A stretch of DNA of 64,000 nt from positions 248,001 to 312,000 of the forward strand of contig JAVHNS010000017.1 of assembly GCA_036872755.1 (NCBI GenBank), given 5' to 3'. A program made the position numbers and the translations under genes. Source of the DNA: Orbilia blumenaviensis. Taxonomy: Eukaryota; Ascomycota; Orbiliomycetes; Orbiliales; Orbiliaceae. Positions 59,082-64,000 of the stretch are shown one piece after another; within the stretch, counting starts at the first letter, position 1, and each line of letters starts with the position of its first letter. The notes beneath the pieces were generated by a model. It saw only the letters and a list, made by a program, of their open reading frames with translations, did no database searches and was not told the DNA's origin.

Positions 59082-60164
59082 ATGGTCAACCTCCCCGAAC
59101 CCTTCGCCTCCATCCCCCGCCACCCCCTCCTCCTCCCCACCCCCTCCCCAATCCACCTCCTCCCCCGCACCTCCACATCCCTCTCCCAACAAATCTACGC
59201 CAAACGCGAAGACCTAAACTCCGCACTCGCCTCCGGCGGCGGCAACAAAACCCGCAAACTCGAATACCTCCTCGCCGAAGCCCTCTCCACCTCCTCCACA
59301 ACCTTAATCTCCATCGGCGGGCTACAATCAAACCATACCCGTGCAGTCGCCGCAGTCGCCGCATCATCCGGTTTAAAATGTAAATTAGTCCAAGAGAACT
59401 GGGTTGATACCTACCCTGATATTCACGATATATACTCCCGTATCGGAAACATACAGTTATCAAGACTGATGGATGCGGATGTTCGTATCAAGCCCGCTAC
59501 AAAGTTTGGGATTGAACATAAAGATACTTTGAAGCAGGTATTCGAGGAGTGTGAGGCTACCGGTGAGAAGCCTTATTATATACCAGCGGGGGCATCGGAT
59601 CATCCGCTCGGAGGGCTAGGGTTTGCGAGATGGGCGTTTGAAGTAAAAGAGCAGGAAGAGGAGATGGGTGTGTTTTTTAACACGGTTATAGTCTGTGCGG
59701 TTACCGGTTCTACGTTCGCGGGTATGATCGCGGGGTTTAAGCTGCTTAAGAAGTTACATCCTGAGGATGCGAGGGAGCAAACGAGGAAAATAATAGGGAT
59801 AGATGCATCTGCCAAACCGGTCGAGACGAAAGCACAAACCCTACGGATTGCGAAACAGACGGGTGTTAAGATCGGATTGAAGGAAGAGGATATTACGGAG
59901 GAAGATGTGGTGCTGGATGAACGCTACCATGCCGGTGTGTATGGGATTCCTGATAGGCAGACGGTCGAGGCGATGGAGTACGCTGCTAGGATGGATGCGT
60001 TTATTACGGATCCGGTTTATGAGGGGAAGAGTTTGGCGGGGATGTTGGATATGGTTAGGAAGGGGGAGATTGAAGGGAATATTCTGTATGCGCATCTGGG
60101 GGGCCAGTTGGCGTTGAATGCGTATCCGGAGATGAAGGAGGAGGTTGAGAGGCGGGGAATATAA
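59082..60164 (+). CDS. acdS: 1-aminocyclopropane-1-carboxylate (ACC) deaminase
   Basis: Reaction: PLP-dependent opening of ACC, the plant ethylene precursor, to 2-oxobutanoate and ammonia. Single exon, 360 aa, family length. The PLP lysine is K56 in GGGNKTRKLEYL, and S83/N84 lie in GGLQSNHTRAVAAVA. In the C-terminal half, Y287 (VYGIPD), Y313-E314 (DPVYEGKS) and L339 (AHLGG) correspond to Pseudomonas Y268, Y294, E295 and L322. The Glu and Leu are the residues reported to separate true ACC deaminases from D-cysteine desulfhydrases, so deaminase activity is likely. Ethylene-lowering plant association is one use; ACC may also be an internal or soil nitrogen source. No signal peptide, hence cytosolic. 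Absence of introns and the family's bacterial abundance suggest old transfer. Very sure of family. Confidence 0.95.
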   Translation: MVNLPEPFASIPRHPLLLPTPSPIHLLPRTSTSLSQQIYAKREDLNSALASGGGNKTRKLEYLLAEALSTSSTTLISIGGLQSNHTRAVAAVAASSGLKCKLVQENWVDTYPDIHDIYSRIGNIQLSRLMDADVRIKPATKFGIEHKDTLKQVFEECEATGEKPYYIPAGASDHPLGGLGFARWAFEVKEQEEEMGVFFNTVIVCAVTGSTFAGMIAGFKLLKKLHPEDAREQTRKIIGIDASAKPVETKAQTLRIAKQTGVKIGLKEEDITEEDVVLDERYHAGVYGIPDRQTVEAMEYAARMDAFITDPVYEGKSLAGMLDMVRKGEIEGNILYAHLGGQLALNAYPEMKEEVERRGI

Positions 60165-60336
60165 AATACTAGATTTATATTTATTTTTATTGAGTTTATA
60201 GGATAGTACCTAGTTTATTGAAGACAGCGCTGTGTATTATATCTGCGCTCGCTCTATTAAGACAAGAGAAAGAAAGAGAGAAAAACAACCTAATTCTACC
60301 AATAAACCCGAAGAAAAGTAAAACGAGTAGTAATAA

Positions 60337-62272
60337 CTAGTGATGCGTCATCTCCTCATCCTCCTCCCGATCCAAATGCACCTTCTTCGCAGCACTCGCA
60401 CCATTCACAGCCGCCGCCGCAGCCGCCGCCGCCAAATTCAAATTTAAAGCGGCGGGTGTGGCAGGCGTGGCGGGTGTCACAGTCCCATTAGTATCAAACC
60501 CGAAATCGAACTCCTTGCGCTTGAGAGACTCCCAGTTCTTCGGTACGAACTCGTAAGGGAGGCCGGTGACTCTCTCGGGAAGCTTGATTTTGTCTTTGAA
60601 TTCCGGCAGCAGCTTGGCTTTGACGACGACGGGGATCATCCGGCTGGTTTCGAGGCTGAAGATGCGGTGGCCGACCACTTTTTTTTTTCAAAATAATAAA
60701 CCAAACATCAGTAAATTTTTCCCTTTAGTTAGTAGAACCATACTATACCCCCCCGCGTATACCCAGGGCATATAGTATAGTATATATAGAAAGAAGGATA
60801 CGCACCCCTCAGCACACACCGCAAACACCCACTATGCGCCGTAATACTAATAAAAGTCTCCCCATCCCCCGCAAAAATATCATCAATAACCTCTCTCAAC
60901 CTACAATCCATCGAACCCCCCACCTCATCCTCCCTAACATCCGTCCAAATAGTATCATCATCATCCATCCCTTCCTCCACATCCACAAACGGAAATCTTT
61001 GTTTAATATCACTCATCTTCCCTCTCATATCACACCAATGATGTCCTATCGTCTCTCTCAGGTTTTCACGGATCTGTACTCTGGGAGGGTTGGGGAGGTC
61101 GAGGACTATGTCTGACCAGGTTAGTTCTAGGGTTCGGAGGGCGCGGGTGAACGGTGAGGCGTAGAATTTTTGGGGAAGCGCGCCGGCGGAGTGGAGGGAG
61201 TGGTGCTGTAGTTGGGTTTTCCAGATGTGGCCGATGGATTGGGCTTCCGCTTTGCCCTTTTCGGTGAGGTCTGGGTCTGGGCCCTGTATTTTATATATAT
61301 ATGTAAATATATATAACTTTTGATTTTTGAAAGTTGGGGGGGGGGGGTTTTATATATATGAGGGTTGTGGATAGAGGGGGTGGGGGGACATACCAGCGTA
61401 AGACCTTTATACTCCTTCAACATTCCAATATGCGCCTACACACAAAAACACACCCCCCACAATAACTCGTCAAAATCCCAAACATCACATCGCAAAACAT
61501 AAACGACAATCACACAATTTAAATCCGTATAAAAGAAGGGGAAGGAGGGAAGGGGGGAGGGGCCGCAGGAGAGTATCTGTTGAAACATACTTCCCATGCG
61601 GCTTGGGTGTACAGCTCAACTGCGCGGCGTTATATTCGCTCGTCAGTTCTGTCTGTCTATAAAAAACGTATATTACTATTGGCTAGATAGTATATTTATA
61701 GAAGGGGGGGGGCTGTAGGATGACTTACTTGCTTCGTTGTGAGGGCCTTTTTATGATATCATCGAAAGATCAAACTGGCCGTCAGCACTCTTTCTATATA
61801 ATTATATTATATAAAATAAAATATAGGATGGTTGTCTTGGGGGATGTACCTTGCCCGTGCCGTGCGAGGTAGAAGACTTTGTACCGCTCGTCCGGCGGGG
61901 CGCGGTCGTTGAGGTCGTTGACGGTGTCGACCAGCGCCTTCCAGTCCGGCTTGTCGTCGGCGGTGTACAGCATCAGGCCGAAGTTCTTCGAGAACTGTTG
62001 TCACCAAAAAATACACATAAAAATTCCCAATTAGCTTTGATTTTCAAATAATAATAATTTTATTTTATTATTATTGGGGGAAGACAGACATAGTTCTTGT
62101 TGAACTCGCGCTGGTCGACGAGGTACTCCGGCAGCGACTGGAGGAACAGCGAGCGCACGACGGAGTACTCGAACATGGGACGGCGGTCGGAGACGAGGTA
62201 TGGCATGACAGGCTTCTTCGCGGGCCGCGGGGGCTCGTCGGTTGGGATCGGGGTGTTCGTTCCGGTCGACAT
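60337..62272 (-). CDS. Phosphoglycerate-mutase-like (Pmu1-type) histidine phosphatase
   Basis: Histidine phosphatase superfamily; the acid/base and phospho-His site is RHG at 106-108 (VFYLARHGQGPHNEA), with the second His in SITAHSGCLR. The fungal Pmu1-like subgroup has no firmly known substrate. The proposed exons are 62272-62090, 61994-61850, 61746-61729 (18 nt), 61619-61591 (29 nt), 61435-61394 (42 nt), 61283-60806 and 60677-60337, giving 411 aa; every phase agrees. The splice path reads RHGQGPHNEAIELYTQAAWE, then AHIGMLKEYKGLTL and GPDPDLTEKGKAEAQSIG, as expected for the family. The first donor (GTCTGT) is unusual, and the last acceptor follows an A10 run. The tail has an Ala-rich run and an acidic end. 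Convergent with ACC deaminase, 172 bp between stops. Family sure; the micro-exons moderately so. Confidence 0.86.
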
Positions 62273-64000
62273 CCTCTCTTTATTTTATTATATTATATTG
62301 CACTGTATTGCTTTTGGTCGGTTTATTTCGAGCTCTATCTATCGTTCTATTCTTTTTTTCTATTTGGTTAAAAGTCGATTTCGGGGTTTTGATGGTATAA
62401 TATAGATATTTATAAGTTATAGATGGAAGGAGGGGGTGGGTGCAAGGGAGGCAGCAGATGGCTTATATACCTTCGTTTAACGTTTTCGGGATCAGATGCT
62501 TTTTTTTTTTTTTTTTAAGAGCTAGAGAACCCGACGGATTTCGAACTAGAGAATTAAATTCTTTTTATGTTAAGAAAAAAACGGGGTGGGTACCTGCAGC
62601 CCTGGCTCCCGTCCAGTTGATTGGCCCACGTTTTTTTTCTCTTGAAATTCAAATTCTCGCTTTTTTTTTGCATTGGGAATGTAAGGTAAGTGCGTTTTTG
62701 GGGGGCGATAAGTGAATTGGGCCGGTGGCTGAGTTGGAGTGTCTACGCTTGCGTCTACATCTACATCTGCCTACATTCTATATGTTCGATACTATACTAT
62801 ACTATGTGTTTAATGGATGGATGGATGGATGGGACTGGATCGGGTAGTTAGCGGCGGGATATCGGGCACTGGACTCGGGAAGTATATAATGGATAAATTA
62901 GGCCATGGGAAATCAAAAATCAGAATCGAATTCGGCATGCCGAGATACAGCCCCAGGTCTATAGCTAGGCTAGGCTAACTGGGGAGAGCTCCTCTGCAGC
63001 CGAGCCGAGTATGTATGTATTAGTATCTAGTGAAGTAGGTATCTGGATATACCCGCCGCGGGGCACAGCGCATCTCCGTTATCGATTATCGTAATCGATT
63101 TAAATTAAACATTCGCGTTCTGAGGTTTTTTTTTTGTTTCCCGATGATGATTCTTTTTTAGCTTTTCTGGATCTGACACTTTACCATATTCTATGCTAGT
63201 TAACTCGACCTGACTCTGGTAGTTAACCAGTTGGAGCTAGAGTTCGGTCGGTCGGTCAGGGTCTGGTACAGACACACACACACAGAGACACGCCCACCCA
63301 CCGTCTGAATTTTTATTCGGGGTGTGTGATGCTGCTGCTGCATGGATTACATACGTGCATTACTCACGTACTTACATACATACATAATGCCCGCGCAGAA
63401 ATAAAAAAAATAAAAATAAAATAATGTATAGAATCTCGATGCACCCTGGCGATGCCTCTTGTCAGGGTGGGGGAATGGAATATCCCGCGCGACACTACAT
63501 TACACTACATTATAGCCTCCCCTTCCCCCCCGCTCCAACTCGTAGTGTAGTAGTAGTACATGTATAATATTGGGACTTGCAGGTTAAAATGGCCGTGCCG
63601 GTCCCCGGTCGCATGGTCTCTTGTCCCTCTCTCCCTCTAGAGTGAGGGAAAAAAAGTATAAGTATATAAACGTGCCTGCATTCCCGCGCCGTTAGTGTAC
63701 AGAACAGAAGAAGATAAGATCTGATTGTTTGTTCTGATCCAGGACTGTTTCTGTCGAGACGGTTGAATGTTACATTATATAACATAACACACGCACTCTC
63801 TCTAGCTCTACTCTAAGGTCTATACTACCTAATACCTACCTACCTAGATACTTACTTGACTTGATATATATATATAAGAGGTGGCCAGTGCTGTTCCGGG
63901 CAGGTGAGTAGGTACTTATATTTCCCACCTATCCCATCCCATCCCTCCTATCGATAGGTACCTATCTACCGTATCGTATCGCATCATATCACATCACATC
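62273..64000. other. Right-edge spacer
   Basis: About 1.7 kb upstream of the Pmu1-like gene, no other gene recognised. Features seen: T18-like run near 62499-62516, a GGAT tetramer repeat near 62814-62831, a 19-bp inverted repeat ATCGATTA-TCG-TAATCGAT at 63081-63099, a CA repeat near 63271-63283 and TA repeats near 63864-63876. Confidence 0.55.

Overview
The window is a nuclear chromosome segment of a filamentous ascomycete (Pezizomycotina-type). The evidence is many short spliceosomal introns (about 50-110 nt, GT...AG, with CTAAC/CTGAC-like branch sites), fungal gene families (Bzz1, class I-type chitin synthase, Prp24 with HAT repeats, four-ZZ Nbr1, fungal ACC deaminase), and long T-rich or CT-rich UTR-like spacers. 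The species cannot be named from the sequence. An early-diverging lineage with roomy spacers is a guess from the low gene density, about one gene per 4.5 kb.

Layout from left to right. 1-2590 (-): Bzz1, an F-BAR/C1/SH3 actin adaptor, cut by the left edge. 4903-6647 (+): Dbp5, mRNA-export helicase. 9809-12501 (+): Nbr1, autophagy receptor. 14521-15581 (+): Ubc12, NEDD8-conjugating enzyme. 17743-19303 (+): Ilv5, ketol-acid reductoisomerase. 24068-25205 (+): DUF1223 thioredoxin-like protein. 26306-28176 (+): unknown nuclear-looking protein. 30474-33749 (+): chitin synthase. 36534-36776 (+): candidate small Cys-rich protein. 37421-38069 (+): low-molecular-weight protein tyrosine phosphatase. 38211-39223 (-): mitochondrial ribosomal protein uL22m. 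39.2-47.6 kb: a gene-poor block. 47651-52394 (+): Prp24/SART3-like U4/U6 recycling factor. 53376-56406 (-): large unknown protein. 57474-58139 (-): Mbf1. 59082-60164 (+): intronless ACC deaminase. 60337-62272 (-): phosphoglycerate-mutase-like (Pmu1-type) histidine phosphatase. The rest is spacer.

Most genes are housekeeping and functionally unrelated, so no operon-like cluster, secondary-metabolite cluster, CRISPR array or intact mobile element is visible. Arrangements worth noting are divergent pairs (Bzz1/Dbp5 and Mbf1/ACC deaminase) and close convergent pairs (phosphatase/uL22m, 141 bp apart; ACC deaminase/Pmu1-like, 172 bp apart). ACC deaminase and DUF1223 belong to families best known from bacteria.

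The least ordinary signals are: a dispersed repeat pair (19.6 and 34.7 kb) that keeps a hairpin despite sequence change; a 23-nt micro-exon carrying nearly all of the phosphatase P-loop, followed by a poly-A 3' splice site; a multiple-of-three, stop-free intron in the Prp24 splicing-factor gene; a two-codon upstream ORF overlapping the uL22m start; and an apparently unannotated small MC...CxCC...CNSC protein. All exon boundaries were derived by eye from splice signals, reading-frame phase and family knowledge; no search or alignment was run.
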